64,000 bases of DNA from Deferribacteres bacterium (GTDB taxonomy: Bacteria > Zhuqueibacterota > Zhuqueibacteria > Zhuqueibacterales > Geothermadaptataceae): contig JACKDE010000003.1 in assembly GCA_020633675.1 (NCBI GenBank), positions 558,001 to 622,000 on the forward strand. The letters run 5' to 3'. Positions 54,003 through 63,904 of the stretch are shown here, piece after piece. Under the pieces are notes generated by a model that was given only the letters and a program-made list of their open reading frames with translations, made no database searches and was not told the DNA's origin. Each line of letters starts with the position of its first letter. The first letter of the stretch is position 1. The position numbers and the translations under genes were made by a program.

Positions 54003-56405
54003 CTATTGTACCACTTCGATACTGTAGCTTGCATTGCGGCCAGGCGTATCGGTGAAGGCGATGGTCCCATTCGCACCGGTTGAGCCCTTCGCGATGACCA
54101 TTCCAGCTTTCTTGACCATAAACGGCTTGTCTGTTACAACTTCCGTGATCAGATGCTGAACGGTTTTATTACCCGCAATTTGGTAGATCAGTTCTTTCAA
54201 TGGCGTCTCGCTTTTGCTAAACACCACGACCCGCTCACTACCCATGTAGGCGCCTATCCAGTCATTGCCGGAAAGCGCTTGCACATCTGCTCGCGCACCG
54301 ATGGAATTGGCATCGCCGATTTGCATGACGGAGAGGAACTGGTTCTCGCGTGAACGAATTTGCAGCGTGTATGCGCTCAGCAAGTAAGCTGCTTTTTCCG
54401 AAAATCGAGATGGATCGTAATCCAACCGCGTGCCATCGGCCCACACCCACTCATGTCCAGGACCACCAAACTTGTGCATCTCGCTATTTTGAGGAAAAAC
54501 CGAAGTCAGGTACATCTGCCCGTGCGCATCGTCCATGCGATTGACGACCGAGACAGCTTGCTTTCTGGACGACCAATGGCCATCGGATTCGTTTTGCCAT
54601 TGCTGCTCCAGCGGCATCAGATCGGTTGGCGTGTGCAGCACGAAATACTTTTCGTGCGGGGATTCCACCCGGTCCATCACTACGACATATTCGCTGTTCA
54701 CCGGCCCGCGCAAATAGACCAGCGCCCTTCGCGCCAGGCTGGCGCGGGAGCCACCGGCATAGCTTTCAGAGTAGTTATAGTTGATATAGTCATACGTGTC
54801 ATTTTTGTACTCGAGGGCTTCGACCGTTCCGATATGTTCAGGAGCACCGATGTAAAAATGCTCCGGCTTATCACCCTTGCCACGGTCGCCGTCATCTTTC
54901 AGATCAGGCTCCATCTCATTGTTGCCGCCAGCGATGCCCAACACATTATTCTGCACAAAGCCTTTGCCGTTTTTATCGACTTTCGGAAATCGCTTGCCGG
55001 CATTCTTTGAGTTTGCGGCACTGATCGCCAGTGTGCCGAATCGATGAATATTAAAAGCGCCCTGCTCCTGCTCATTGTGTCCGTTGTCGTACCAATAGGT
55101 GGGAACAAAAAATTGCACCAGCGTCGCGTCGCCGACCTCATGGCTGGAACGGGCGGCATACATTTGCCCGAGAAGGGTACCCAGTGGAATTTTGGCAACA
55201 TCCGGTGGCGTCGGCCGCACCTGCTGATACCCCATCAAAAATTTGTAGAAAACATCGAACAGATGCGGATCATTGTATCCAAAATTTTCAATTTTTACAC
55301 CGTAGGGGCTTTGCTGAATGAACCAGGAAGCAAAACCGGACATCTGTGGATCAGAATTGGCGAGCTGACTTGCTGCCATGCTCATGATGGCAGAGGTATA
55401 TTGTTGTCGTGCTTCAATAACCGAGCTGGTATTTTGCTGGGTGAAATAAAATTCGTTTTGATATGGTTTCGGCATGATATTGTAATAGAAAAACAGCGGC
55501 GCATACCGCAACCAACTGTTGGAGGCAAAATAGTTTTCGCCCATGGCACTGCCAGAAGCCGCAGCCATCATCATCAGGCCGGTAAAGGCATCCAGGCTGT
55601 AGGAATCGCCTTCAATCCAGCCACTGCTGCCGCTAAAAATTTTCTCAGCAACACCGAGTTGGCGCTGCAGAAACATATCATCAAAGGAAAGCATCATTTC
55701 GTTGGCTTTGCTGGCGTACGTGCTCCCCAAATCGCTGTCACCGTAAAAGCAGAGCGCGCCGGCATAAACATGCACATTGGCTCCATAATGGTTTTCCAGC
55801 TTCACTTTGCGGGAATCGTAGCGATTATTCCACATGCTCATCAGTCGGTCGGCAATGCGTCGACGTTCTTCGAGACTGGATAAATCATGTGTCCAATCGT
55901 AGACCACCTGCAGGGCCAGGCTGGCAAGTCCGCCCTTGTCTGTCGTTAAATTTTGAGCGCCGTGGTGGGCCTCCTTCCAATTCGACGGCAAATTCGACGC
56001 GAGATAAAGCGCGATATCGAGAGCGCGTTTGCCATATTTTTTGTGATTATTGACAGCCCGCACTCCGGAAATCGAAGCTGGATCGATTAAGTAGAGAAAT
56101 GCAAAAGAGCGCGCCGCGCCAATCATCTCATTCCACTCATCCAGTTCGTCTGCCCCTGGCTGAATGCTGTACATGTCGTCCATGTGGCTAACAAAGCGTT
56201 GAAAGTCAGATCGGTAATAGCTGTTTATTTTCTGAATCAAAGCGGGCAAATCTTTGCGGGTCACAAAAATTCGAGGGTGTTCATTTCGTGCGAGTGGCGA
56301 GCCTGGTGGTGGTGTGTATTCTGCTGCTGCAGGTAATTCTTCATTGCACGCGTTGAAAGACATCGCAGCGAGCAAAGCAAGAATAATGATTCGCTTTTTT
56401 TTCAT
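54003..56405 (-). CDS. Heparinase II/III-like lipoprotein (polysaccharide lyase candidate)
   Basis: The 800-aa protein begins with a lipoprotein-type signal (MKKKRIIILALLAAMSFNAC, Cys20). Residues 40-390 are helical like an alpha/alpha toroid, with LENHYGANVHVYAGALCFYG and GWIEGDSYSLDAFTGLM. The C-terminal half is beta-rich (from about 450), as in heparinase II/III and alginate lyase (PL12/PL15/PL17/PL21-like) proteins. His and Tyr in NHYGANVH and the later HNEQEQGAFNIHRFG stretch fit the lyase active-site pattern. It is coupled to the glycosyltransferase upstream (4-bp overlap), so it may process or edit the polymer made by the locus. Confidence 0.75.
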   Translation of the reverse strand: MKKKRIIILALLAAMSFNACNEELPAAAEYTPPPGSPLARNEHPRIFVTRKDLPALIQKINSYYRSDFQRFVSHMDDMYSIQPGADELDEWNEMIGAARSFAFLYLIDPASISGVRAVNNHKKYGKRALDIALYLASNLPSNWKEAHHGAQNLTTDKGGLASLALQVVYDWTHDLSSLEERRRIADRLMSMWNNRYDSRKVKLENHYGANVHVYAGALCFYGDSDLGSTYASKANEMMLSFDDMFLQRQLGVAEKIFSGSSGWIEGDSYSLDAFTGLMMMAAASGSAMGENYFASNSWLRYAPLFFYYNIMPKPYQNEFYFTQQNTSSVIEARQQYTSAIMSMAASQLANSDPQMSGFASWFIQQSPYGVKIENFGYNDPHLFDVFYKFLMGYQQVRPTPPDVAKIPLGTLLGQMYAARSSHEVGDATLVQFFVPTYWYDNGHNEQEQGAFNIHRFGTLAISAANSKNAGKRFPKVDKNGKGFVQNNVLGIAGGNNEMEPDLKDDGDRGKGDKPEHFYIGAPEHIGTVEALEYKNDTYDYINYNYSESYAGGSRASLARRALVYLRGPVNSEYVVVMDRVESPHEKYFVLHTPTDLMPLEQQWQNESDGHWSSRKQAVSVVNRMDDAHGQMYLTSVFPQNSEMHKFGGPGHEWVWADGTRLDYDPSRFSEKAAYLLSAYTLQIRSRENQFLSVMQIGDANSIGARADVQALSGNDWIGAYMGSERVVVFSKSETPLKELIYQIAGNKTVQHLITEVVTDKPFMVKKAGMVIAKGSTGANGTIAFTDTPGRNASYSIEVVQ

Positions 56406-57418
56406 TTTCTATCGATACGCTCCAAAATTGATAATTTGGTCTGTTGCCATTGTTCGTATTTTCGTGCGCGCAACTCTTCTGCTTCAGCTTTGAACTTTTG
56501 CTTGTTGCTCTGAATGTTCCGGATCGCTTCAGCAATGGAGTTCGCAGAATTGTCGACATGTGCGGCACCGATTGGAAAGGCATTGCGCAGCAACTGCCAG
56601 TTGGAAATCAGCACCGGTGTGCCCTGATAGATACCTTCGTAGGCAGCGCGTAACATGGTGTGATCGCGAATTGTGAGCGACATCACCACATCGGCATCCT
56701 GTATCAAGCTGCCGTACGCAGCATCGGAAATAAAGCCGGTCAGCTTGACATTTTCGGGCAGGTTGTTTTTCAGCTCTGGTGCCAGATGCTTTGCGTTGCC
56801 GGTCATATAAAACTGAACATCCGGCACTTGCCGCGCGGCATCCATAATCGCTTCAATCGGTTCATCATAATTGAAGGAGCACACGGCAGCCACCGAAAAG
56901 CCGTCTTTCATCGGATAGCGCTCACCGATATTGTACTCAATGGGCATATCGCGGACAATCGTAGTGTGCCCTCCCCCTTTGCGCACAATTTCCGCGAGAT
57001 GTTCATTGTGAACGATCGTGGTGGCAGCACGCCGCTCGAGCCAGCGTTGCAAGCCCTGAAAGCGCTTCCAGCGGGGCATCAGAAAAGCCGCCGTGTGCGA
57101 ATCGATCACATAAGGTATGCGCTTCAGCAACGCATACAGATAGACCGGCAGCACTGCGATGACCGGTGGCGACATGACGAACACCACTCCGGGCTTTTCG
57201 CGAAACAGCAGCTTGAGGGTCATAAAAAACTGACCGAAGTACTTTAAAATGATGGTCGCGGGATGGCTGCCAAGCTGCGGAATATAAATCATGTGGGAGG
57301 CACCACCCAGCTCCCGCGCTGTATGGTCGCTCCGGCTGCAGTTTTCAGCCCAGGAGACGTAAAGCACTTTCGGTTTTTTATTGTACTCCGTCGCCACGTT
57401 GCTCGATGTGAAAAACAT
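56402..57418 (-). CDS. Glycosyltransferase (GT4-like, GT-B fold)
   Basis: The 338-aa protein shows a GT-B type Rossmann arrangement: VLYVSWAENCSRSDHTAREL at the N-terminus, VFVMSPPVIAVLPVYLYALL and YVIDSHTAAFLMPRW with a hydrophobic face. The C-terminal donor-binding part reads FYMTGNAKHLAPEL, GFISDAAYGSLIQDADVVMS and AAYEGIYQGTPVLISNW. It probably adds a sugar to a polysaccharide on the cytoplasmic face. The specificity is unknown. It is translationally coupled to the heparinase-like lipoprotein gene. Confidence 0.78.
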   Translation of the reverse strand: MFFTSSNVATEYNKKPKVLYVSWAENCSRSDHTARELGGASHMIYIPQLGSHPATIILKYFGQFFMTLKLLFREKPGVVFVMSPPVIAVLPVYLYALLKRIPYVIDSHTAAFLMPRWKRFQGLQRWLERRAATTIVHNEHLAEIVRKGGGHTTIVRDMPIEYNIGERYPMKDGFSVAAVCSFNYDEPIEAIMDAARQVPDVQFYMTGNAKHLAPELKNNLPENVKLTGFISDAAYGSLIQDADVVMSLTIRDHTMLRAAYEGIYQGTPVLISNWQLLRNAFPIGAAHVDNSANSIAEAIRNIQSNKQKFKAEAEELRARKYEQWQQTKLSILERIDRK

Positions 57419-57460
57419 GTCATCCTCTCAGGTGTTTCGGTTGATGGCTAAAAGGCTATT

Positions 57461-57610
57461 GAGACTGTCGAAAATCCATCAAGCATGTCATTCTGAGGAG
57501 TGAAGCGACGAAGAATCTCAGATTATACGCTCAAAATTAGATTATTCGCGCCGTTTATCCTGAGTACAATTGAGTGCTCAGAGTAACAAAACCATTTTTT
57601 CGACAATCTC
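57461..57610. repeat. Dispersed hairpin element, copy 2
   Basis: Its ends are inverted: GAGACTGTCGAAAA (57461-57474) and TTTTTTCGACAATCTC (57595-57610). Inside is TGTCATTCTGAGGAGTGAAG followed by CGACGAAGAATCTCAG, a motif related to copy 1 at 52253-52288 in the opposite direction. The first end matches the copy 1 end exactly over 14 nt. It fills most of the gap 57419-57710. Confidence 0.7.
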
Positions 57611-57710
57611 ACAGGGGATTGAATTGATGGGGTGCCAGGAATGGTTTTGATGTTTTGTCAAAAGCCCAAACCTGAATCCCATCAATCCAAAACCCGATAG
57701 CCTTAACCGA

Positions 57711-59015
57711 TCAAACAATACTGGCAGATTGTGCCGGCGACCAGTCCCGCGAGCCCAGCAGATCCAGGACAACCTGATCTTCGCGCAACGCGCTGCGGAC
57801 TTTCTCCATGTCGGAGAGCTCTTTGGCGACGATCACCACTTCAGCTTCTTCGATACAAGCGCTCAAGTCTGTGCGCAGTACTTCGTGAATGTGCGGCAGC
57901 ACTTTTTCGATATAGTCGCGGTTTCTGCCAAACAGATTCGACAACGACACTTCTTCATCGAAAATTCTAAGCGAGTAGCCTTTGCCGATCAGCGTTTCCG
58001 CGAACCGCACCATCGGGCTTTCGCGCAAATCATCCGTACCCGGCTTGAAACTCAGGCCAAGCAGTGCTACCTTGCGCTTGCCGTGTGCAAAAATGGTTTC
58101 GACCGCGCGCTGAATATGGGAATCATTGCTTGGAATCAAAGAAGACAGCAGTGGTACCTGAATATCGCGGTGTTTTGCCGTGTATTGAATCGCGCGCACA
58201 TCTTTTGGCAGGCAAGAGCCGCCGAATGCAAAACCAGGGCGCAAATAGGCTTTCGAAATGTTCAGCTGTTTGTCTTTGCAAAACACTTCCATCACACGCT
58301 GGCCGTCGATACCGAGTGATTTGCAAATGCTGCCGATTTCATTGCCAAAAACCACTTTTACAGCATGATAAGCATTGCTGGCATACTTCACCATGGCAGC
58401 CGCTTCCGGTTCAACGCGATAGACTTCCGCCGGCAAGTCTTCGTAGACTTTTTGCAGAATATCGCCGCTCTCTTTGTTGAACTCACCGATCACAGTAAAC
58501 GGCGGTGTCTGAAAATCGGAGATGGCTGTGCTTTCGCGCAAAAATTCAGGATTAACGCAGAATCCGAAATCCTGACCGGCTTTTTTGCCGCTGGCTGATT
58601 CCAAAAATGGAATAACACGCGTGTTGACAATTCCCGGCAACAGCGTGCTGCGGATGGTCACGACGTGGTAGTGGTTGATGTCTTTGATGACGGCACCGAT
58701 TTGCTCGATCACGCGGTCAATATAGCTGGTATCGAGGTCGCCGTTCAGCTTGCTCGGCGTGCCCACACAAATCATTGAAATGTCTGTTTCTCGGATGGCT
58801 TCAGCAGGATCAGAAGTGACAGTAAACTGTTCTTTTTTCACCATCTCAGCAAGCAAGTCGTCCAAGCCCGGCTCGATGATTGGAGATTCACCGCGGCGAA
58901 TCATATCCAGTTTGCCCGGACTTACATCAACACCAATTACCGAGTGCCCCATTTTAGCAAGGCATGCGCCGGATACGCAACCGACGTACCCCAGCCCAAA
59001 AATCGCTATTCTCAT
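57711..59015 (-). CDS. algD: GDP-mannose 6-dehydrogenase (AlgD-like)
   Basis: AlgD oxidises GDP-mannose twice to GDP-mannuronate, the committed precursor of alginate-type polymers; UDP-glucose dehydrogenases are close relatives. The 434-aa protein has FGLGYVGCVSGACLAKMGH (6-24), CVGTPSKLNGDLD, VNPEFLRESTAISDF and the catalytic Cys268 in GFAFGGSCLPKDVRA, the same position as in Pseudomonas AlgD as I recall it. It closely follows AlgD along its length (PPFTVIGE, LLGLSFKPGTDDLRESPMV), which favours GDP-mannose. The ATG at 59015 has AGGGA 8 nt upstream; an ATG at 59021 is too near it. Confidence 0.87.
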   Translation of the reverse strand: MRIAIFGLGYVGCVSGACLAKMGHSVIGVDVSPGKLDMIRRGESPIIEPGLDDLLAEMVKKEQFTVTSDPAEAIRETDISMICVGTPSKLNGDLDTSYIDRVIEQIGAVIKDINHYHVVTIRSTLLPGIVNTRVIPFLESASGKKAGQDFGFCVNPEFLRESTAISDFQTPPFTVIGEFNKESGDILQKVYEDLPAEVYRVEPEAAAMVKYASNAYHAVKVVFGNEIGSICKSLGIDGQRVMEVFCKDKQLNISKAYLRPGFAFGGSCLPKDVRAIQYTAKHRDIQVPLLSSLIPSNDSHIQRAVETIFAHGKRKVALLGLSFKPGTDDLRESPMVRFAETLIGKGYSLRIFDEEVSLSNLFGRNRDYIEKVLPHIHEVLRTDLSACIEEAEVVIVAKELSDMEKVRSALREDQVVLDLLGSRDWSPAQSASIV

Positions 59016-59174
59016 AGTCATATTCCCTATGTTGCAGATCACAGTTGTATTGATTGTATGCCGACTTTGCAAAATCTCTATCACAGATCCTCACACATGC
59101 ATATTTCTATACTGCCGTGAGGATGACAGGGCTTTTCCAAAGCCAGCTTGCTATTTTCTGAGCAGCGTTTCTAA

Positions 59175-59248
59175 ATTTCAAGACCGGAAAATGCTGGACC
59201 GCATAGCAAACAAAACGTCTTGAAATCGATTCCGGTCGGGCTATGCGG
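59175..59248 (-). terminator. Overlapping stem-loops at the end of the GT4 gene
   Basis: CCGCATAGC (59199-59207) pairs with GCTATGCGG (59240-59248, overlapping the stop codon), and ATTTCAAGAC (59175-59184) pairs with GTCTTGAAAT (59217-59226). The two stems interleave, so they could form a pseudoknot or alternate. There is no T-run, and the role is uncertain. Confidence 0.35.
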
Positions 59249-60308
59249 TTAGCACCGCCATTTCATCCACAATCGTGTCCGGGATTTCGGGTTTGCTGAT
59301 GGACTTCACAGCCTGCTCGTGGTTGTCCAAAACATACAGCACCTTTTCAACCATATCCTGAACATTTTGATTTTCAAAGGTGACTGTGCTTTCAGGACGC
59401 CGGCCATTTTCGCAAGCCACAACCGGGATTCCCATCGCAAGCGATTCAAGCACCGAAGAAGACACACCATCCTTCCAGTGGGTCCGCAGATAGAGTTTAG
59501 ATTTAGCCATCACTGTCAGAAAAGCGTCGTGCGGCTGATTGCCAATAATCAGCACCCGATCTTCGATGCCATTCTTGCGCATCAGCTCAATTATCGCTTC
59601 CTGATCCCGGTCCGGGCCCATCATCACCATCGCAGCATTGGGGCGTTGTTTAAAGACAATTCCGAGGCCTTCCATCATCTCTTCCAAAAAGTATTGCGGG
59701 CGATAAAAGATGTATGTACAGAAAGCCTGGTCGAATTTTTTGTAAAACGCTTCAATTTCCTCCGCCAGGGCAATGCGGTCGAATTCCAGATACTGCCTGG
59801 TGAAAGCCTGAATCGGCACGATCTTCTTTTCCGCAACGCCGTAGCCGGCAATCGCTTTCTTTTCAGCGTTACTGTTGCAAATGATATTTTTCGCAACGCC
59901 AAAAATATACTTAAACATGAGCGTCAGTTGCGGCGCTTCGGATTGCGGAAAGTACTTTTGCACCGGCCCGGCATGAAAAGTGATAACCGGGCGCCGAAAG
60001 GTTAGAATACTAATGGTCAGTGCAAGGCACGTCAGCACAAATCCTTTCGGAGAATCGCCATTCAAATGCATGTGTACAAGAAAGCCTTTCAGCCGGAATC
60101 GAAGAACTTTCTTTACATAATCCAGTCCACCCAGCACCGGCACGAAATCCCTGCCCTTAATGAATCTGCCCTTGCCAACATTCAGCACTGTGCAGGTATG
60201 GCCTTGTTTTTCCATTTCGCGTTTTAGCACATAAACGCGCATTCCCCAGCCGGAAAGCGGTGGCGGATAGGATGAGATTTGCAGAACTTTAATCGCTTTT
60301 CCATTCAT
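59241..60308 (-). CDS. Glycosyltransferase family 4 protein
   Basis: The 355-aa GT-B enzyme starts with VLQISSYPPPLSGWGMRVYV (8-27), the usual GT4 N-terminal glycine-rich loop. It has PVITFHAGPVQKYF and NIICNSNAEKKAI in the acceptor domain, and the donor-site motif SSVLESLAMGIPVVACENG (Glu-x7-Glu-like) near 300. It transfers a nucleotide-sugar-derived residue during polysaccharide assembly. The gene lies 2 bp after the heparinase II/III gene, in one operon. Confidence 0.85.
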   Translation of the reverse strand: MNGKAIKVLQISSYPPPLSGWGMRVYVLKREMEKQGHTCTVLNVGKGRFIKGRDFVPVLGGLDYVKKVLRFRLKGFLVHMHLNGDSPKGFVLTCLALTISILTFRRPVITFHAGPVQKYFPQSEAPQLTLMFKYIFGVAKNIICNSNAEKKAIAGYGVAEKKIVPIQAFTRQYLEFDRIALAEEIEAFYKKFDQAFCTYIFYRPQYFLEEMMEGLGIVFKQRPNAAMVMMGPDRDQEAIIELMRKNGIEDRVLIIGNQPHDAFLTVMAKSKLYLRTHWKDGVSSSVLESLAMGIPVVACENGRRPESTVTFENQNVQDMVEKVLYVLDNHEQAVKSISKPEIPDTIVDEMAVLTA

Positions 60309-60310
60309 TA

Positions 60311-62803
60311 TTAGTATACCATCTCCACTTCTTCAATTGGCATCTTTGTCTGTTTTTGATTCGGACCCTGATTCGGAACATGCACCACATCCATCAGCCG
60401 GAGAGCTTTGCGAGCATGGTGCATTTTGATCGTTGCGAGATAGTTCGTCTGCACTCCACCATTTTTCGGGTGCGCCACTTCAATCTCATATTTTTTATCA
60501 TCGATACGGAAAGTGAATTGTTTATGACTTTTGTCCAAAATTTTCACATGGCCATCGTCCTTCACGTTGGGCAGGTAAACCGTAACCAGCTTGAAAGGCA
60601 GACGATGGTGAAATGAAACCGATGCCACAGGTGCTTCGCGGCGGTCCCGATAGGTCGGCGAAATCCAGCCGTCTTGTGGCTTCGGCCCACCAATGCGGAT
60701 TTCTGAGCCGGTTGAAATCACACCCGGATGCAATAAATGCGCACACAACTCCGCACGTTCGCCAGTTGCCAGCAGCGTTTTGCGGTCGTTTTGCCAGCTT
60801 GCATCCACCTGGCTGTTCAGATGAAAATGATGCACAATCTGGTGCTCAAAGGCTTTGTTTCGCATATGCGAATACACAAAATCCACCGATACCCAGAAGC
60901 ACCGATCGATAAAAAGAAAATACCGGCGATGGGTTGGCTTATCCAGCAAACGATGATAGGCGTAGTGTTCGCCACAAAAGCCGTGCGCATGCGGCCCCGA
61001 ATAGAGCTGCAGCGTCTGAAAATCCGGTGCATACGCCCAGCTTAGAATACCAATTTGCTCAAGCTGTGAAAGGCCATCGATTTCGAGCGTGTTGTGCGAA
61101 GCCGTGCTGCGAAAATGCATATGCCACTGATAGCCGCCACGGTAATTCGAAAAGCCTGGATCGATTAAAATGGACTCACCAAATGGCGCAATCTCGATCG
61201 AAAGCAAATCGGCGTGACCGTGCGCTGCCGACGGCGTACTGTCTTTGAACAAGCCATCAGCAATCGGGCCGCAATCGATCATGCTGTAATGATCTTCAGA
61301 CTGCCACCCGGTGCGCATCACCGTATAGCCCGAATCCGGCAGATTCACAAACGGCATCACAGGCTCGATGAGCGGGATGTGCGCAAACTTTTCCTGCTCC
61401 TTGCCTGGTAGCAGCCAAAATGCTTCTTCGCGCAATCCCCCTGAGGCATTTTTCATATCACTGCGCCCGTACCAAATGGCGCCGATCGCCTGGAATCCGC
61501 GAAAATCCCAGTGTGCGGGATAGGAAAAATAGAGCGAGCGTGCGGCATCGATGTCGCCAATCCACGGCAGCGTGCCATCGGGACGGGTCAGATAGAGCGC
61601 AAACTCAATCGCTTTTTCGATGTATTGATCCAAAACAGCCGGAATACGGCCATTGTTTTGGCGGATAAAGGCAGCACTTTGCAGGTAAAAACCCAGCGTG
61701 AAATGGTGGTAAAAAGTCGCTTGTTCAACGGTGCCACCATCTTTGTGGAACTGTTTGTCGATTTGATCGACCAGCAGGTCCCATGCCCGTTCCTGCCAAA
61801 CGTCCGCTTCGCTAAATCCCGGGAACAGATACCCGATCATGAAAAGCGCACCGAGTTCGCCGATCAAGTGATTGTACGGGCTGAAATAGATCGACAAGTT
61901 TTCATAGATAAATTTGCCGCTCAAGTAGAGCAGCTTCAGCAACAGATGCACTGTTCGTGTTGTCGGATTCGGAGTTGCCAGGTAAAAATTGAGCGTCCAG
62001 AACAACGAGAACGCACGCACAGCAACTTCAAGCGCACTGGTCCAGGCGACGCCTGATTTGTACGGATTTTCTTTATACCAATCCGCGACCAATACATCGA
62101 TTTCGTCACGATATTGCGTTTCGCGCGTCAGGTACCAGGCCTTGGCCAATTCGATCAGAAATTGTAGGCGGTTTAGTTCCCAAACATGCTTGATATCGAC
62201 TTTGCCGTTGCTGGTAAAAATATCGATGTCATGGTAAAAGCCCGATGGGAATTTGTGCCCGGTCGCCGGATCATTTTGCCATGTGATTTTATCGGGGTAA
62301 TGGGCTTCGACGCCCAGGAAAGCATAGCGTCGCTGCAGCAACACCTTCGCCCGCAAGAGACTCTGCTCGTATTCATGCGGTAACAGTTCCTTAAACAGCT
62401 CGGCTTTATGCTGGTCTGCATAATTTGGATGTTCCAGCGGATCGATTGAAATTGGAAATTTTCGTCGCCAGCCGGTATTTTGCAGTAAGCCTTGCACATT
62501 GCCTTCACGAAAATCAGCCATGAGCGAACGGAACTTCGAATTGAAAAAATTGAAGCCCTCAGCATGCAAAAGCTGCACTTCTTCTTCAAAAGCCTGGCGT
62601 TCTTTACGGATGCGGAAATGCTCACCGACACGATATTTGATCTCATGCCGGGACATACGTTTTAATTTTCGATATTTGAGTGTTAAGGACATAGATGTAT
62701 AAAACGGTCTTATCAGTACTTTGAAGAAAATCGCAATCAAGTGGCCAGCCAGAGATGCCAACGCATCTGTAATCAGAAGCCGCTGTCTGCCTTGTGATTG
62801 CAT
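60311..62803 (-). CDS. Heparinase II/III (alginate lyase) family protein
   Basis: This large protein (830 aa) has the heparinase II/III architecture. The N-terminal alpha/alpha toroid (about 60-430) contains WELNRLQFLIELAKAWYLT, YFSPYNHLIGELGALFMIG (with the Asn-His pair used in catalysis) and EQATFYHHFTLGFYLQ. The C-terminal beta-sandwich part has PSAAHGHADLLSIEIAPFG, SILIDPGFSNYRGG and STASHNTLEIDG, typical of Hepar_II_III. The protein has no clear signal peptide; the first 37 residues include a hydrophobic stretch, and an ATG at 62692 (MSLTLKYRKLKR) is an alternative start that fits the family N-terminus. Such genes often sit in exopolysaccharide clusters. Confidence 0.85.
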   Translation of the reverse strand: MQSQGRQRLLITDALASLAGHLIAIFFKVLIRPFYTSMSLTLKYRKLKRMSRHEIKYRVGEHFRIRKERQAFEEEVQLLHAEGFNFFNSKFRSLMADFREGNVQGLLQNTGWRRKFPISIDPLEHPNYADQHKAELFKELLPHEYEQSLLRAKVLLQRRYAFLGVEAHYPDKITWQNDPATGHKFPSGFYHDIDIFTSNGKVDIKHVWELNRLQFLIELAKAWYLTRETQYRDEIDVLVADWYKENPYKSGVAWTSALEVAVRAFSLFWTLNFYLATPNPTTRTVHLLLKLLYLSGKFIYENLSIYFSPYNHLIGELGALFMIGYLFPGFSEADVWQERAWDLLVDQIDKQFHKDGGTVEQATFYHHFTLGFYLQSAAFIRQNNGRIPAVLDQYIEKAIEFALYLTRPDGTLPWIGDIDAARSLYFSYPAHWDFRGFQAIGAIWYGRSDMKNASGGLREEAFWLLPGKEQEKFAHIPLIEPVMPFVNLPDSGYTVMRTGWQSEDHYSMIDCGPIADGLFKDSTPSAAHGHADLLSIEIAPFGESILIDPGFSNYRGGYQWHMHFRSTASHNTLEIDGLSQLEQIGILSWAYAPDFQTLQLYSGPHAHGFCGEHYAYHRLLDKPTHRRYFLFIDRCFWVSVDFVYSHMRNKAFEHQIVHHFHLNSQVDASWQNDRKTLLATGERAELCAHLLHPGVISTGSEIRIGGPKPQDGWISPTYRDRREAPVASVSFHHRLPFKLVTVYLPNVKDDGHVKILDKSHKQFTFRIDDKKYEIEVAHPKNGGVQTNYLATIKMHHARKALRLMDVVHVPNQGPNQKQTKMPIEEVEMVY

Positions 62804-62830
62804 GGCAAATCCATGCCGACCTTCAAAGCA

Positions 62831-63904
62831 CTATTGGTTTTTGATAATTCGATAAATATTCTGAATGTGTCTGTTCACAACCCAGCGGTCATAGAGTTTT
62901 GATTTGAGCGAGCGGTCTTTTTCGCGCAACAGCCCCTTGTAATGCGAAAGGTAGTGACGCAGCGCAAAAAACCGAAAGAGAAGATCAGTGGTCTGTTCCG
63001 GGTATTGGTAGCCATCGAGAAATGCTTGCTGTAATTCGCTTACCACCCGAGTGGAGTAGATCGGCTTGTATTTCAGCAAACCAAGGTGATGATAAAAGCG
63101 CGTTAAATCAAACAGCCTTGGGCCAATATCTATTTTTGAAAAATCGTGCACAATCACCTTCTCGCCATCGACCAGCAAATTGCTCATCGTAAAATCGCGA
63201 TGCATAAAGCCAACCTGGATTTCGCTCTGCCTGGCTTCAGACATATTTTTGTTGTAAAAATCCAAAATCGTCTCGCGTACATTTTCGCTAAATTGGGCAG
63301 CCGGATTGGCGACCAGGGCTCGCATGCGAACATCGATATCTTCGACCAGCTCTTGCAAATCGTATTGCCGCTCGCCCTTGAATTCATTTTGTACCGCTTG
63401 CAGCAATTTCCCGGCGTTGTGAACATGTCCAACCAAAGTTTGTATGACCTCATTGGAAGGATTGAACCGCACCTGTGAACGAATCAGATCGCCTAAATTT
63501 TTGCCAACTGTCTCTTCGGTGATGATTGCTTTAAATTCCATCGACAGATAAACCGGGCGTATCGAGCCAAACTGCGAGTAACCGTTTAGCTTGTCACTCC
63601 AAAATCGGTTGGTATCAAAATCTTGCTGTATGGTCGAATTAAAACTCTCCAGGGATTTGCCGTAGACATTTTTGGCGATTTTTACATAGATATTTTTGCT
63701 GCCACCGCTGCCCTGCACGCGATACAAGCGCAGGCTTGAATTTTTGCGCTCGAATTGCTTGCGGCATTGCACCGATTGCAATTCACCGATCTCCAACTCA
63801 GCAAAATTCGGTGACTGCGTAAAATCCTGCATTATTTTCTCAAAGGGATCGACTGTCGTTTCGACCACAGAATCGGTGATGTGCACTGTGTGGATCTCTT
63901 TCAA
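62831..63904 (-). CDS. Phosphotransferase of the APH/Kdo-kinase fold
   Basis: The roughly 357-aa protein has a kinase-like core. It shows LRLYRVQGSGGSKNIYVKIA as the nucleotide-binding beta strands with an ATP-lysine, FKAIITEETVGKNLGDLI as hinge, VGFMHRDFTMSNLLVDG as the catalytic loop (HRDFTxSN) and VIVHDFSKIDIGPRLFDLTR as the metal-binding segment. The last 90 residues are helical and basic. The start is probably TTG at 63904, which overlaps the upstream stop as TTGA; TTG 63907 or a downstream GTG are alternatives. It precedes the heparinase gene by 27 bp. It may phosphorylate a lipid or sugar of the envelope; the substrate is unknown. Confidence 0.72.
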   Translation of the reverse strand: MKEIHTVHITDSVVETTVDPFEKIMQDFTQSPNFAELEIGELQSVQCRKQFERKNSSLRLYRVQGSGGSKNIYVKIAKNVYGKSLESFNSTIQQDFDTNRFWSDKLNGYSQFGSIRPVYLSMEFKAIITEETVGKNLGDLIRSQVRFNPSNEVIQTLVGHVHNAGKLLQAVQNEFKGERQYDLQELVEDIDVRMRALVANPAAQFSENVRETILDFYNKNMSEARQSEIQVGFMHRDFTMSNLLVDGEKVIVHDFSKIDIGPRLFDLTRFYHHLGLLKYKPIYSTRVVSELQQAFLDGYQYPEQTTDLLFRFFALRHYLSHYKGLLREKDRSLKSKLYDRWVVNRHIQNIYRIIKNQ

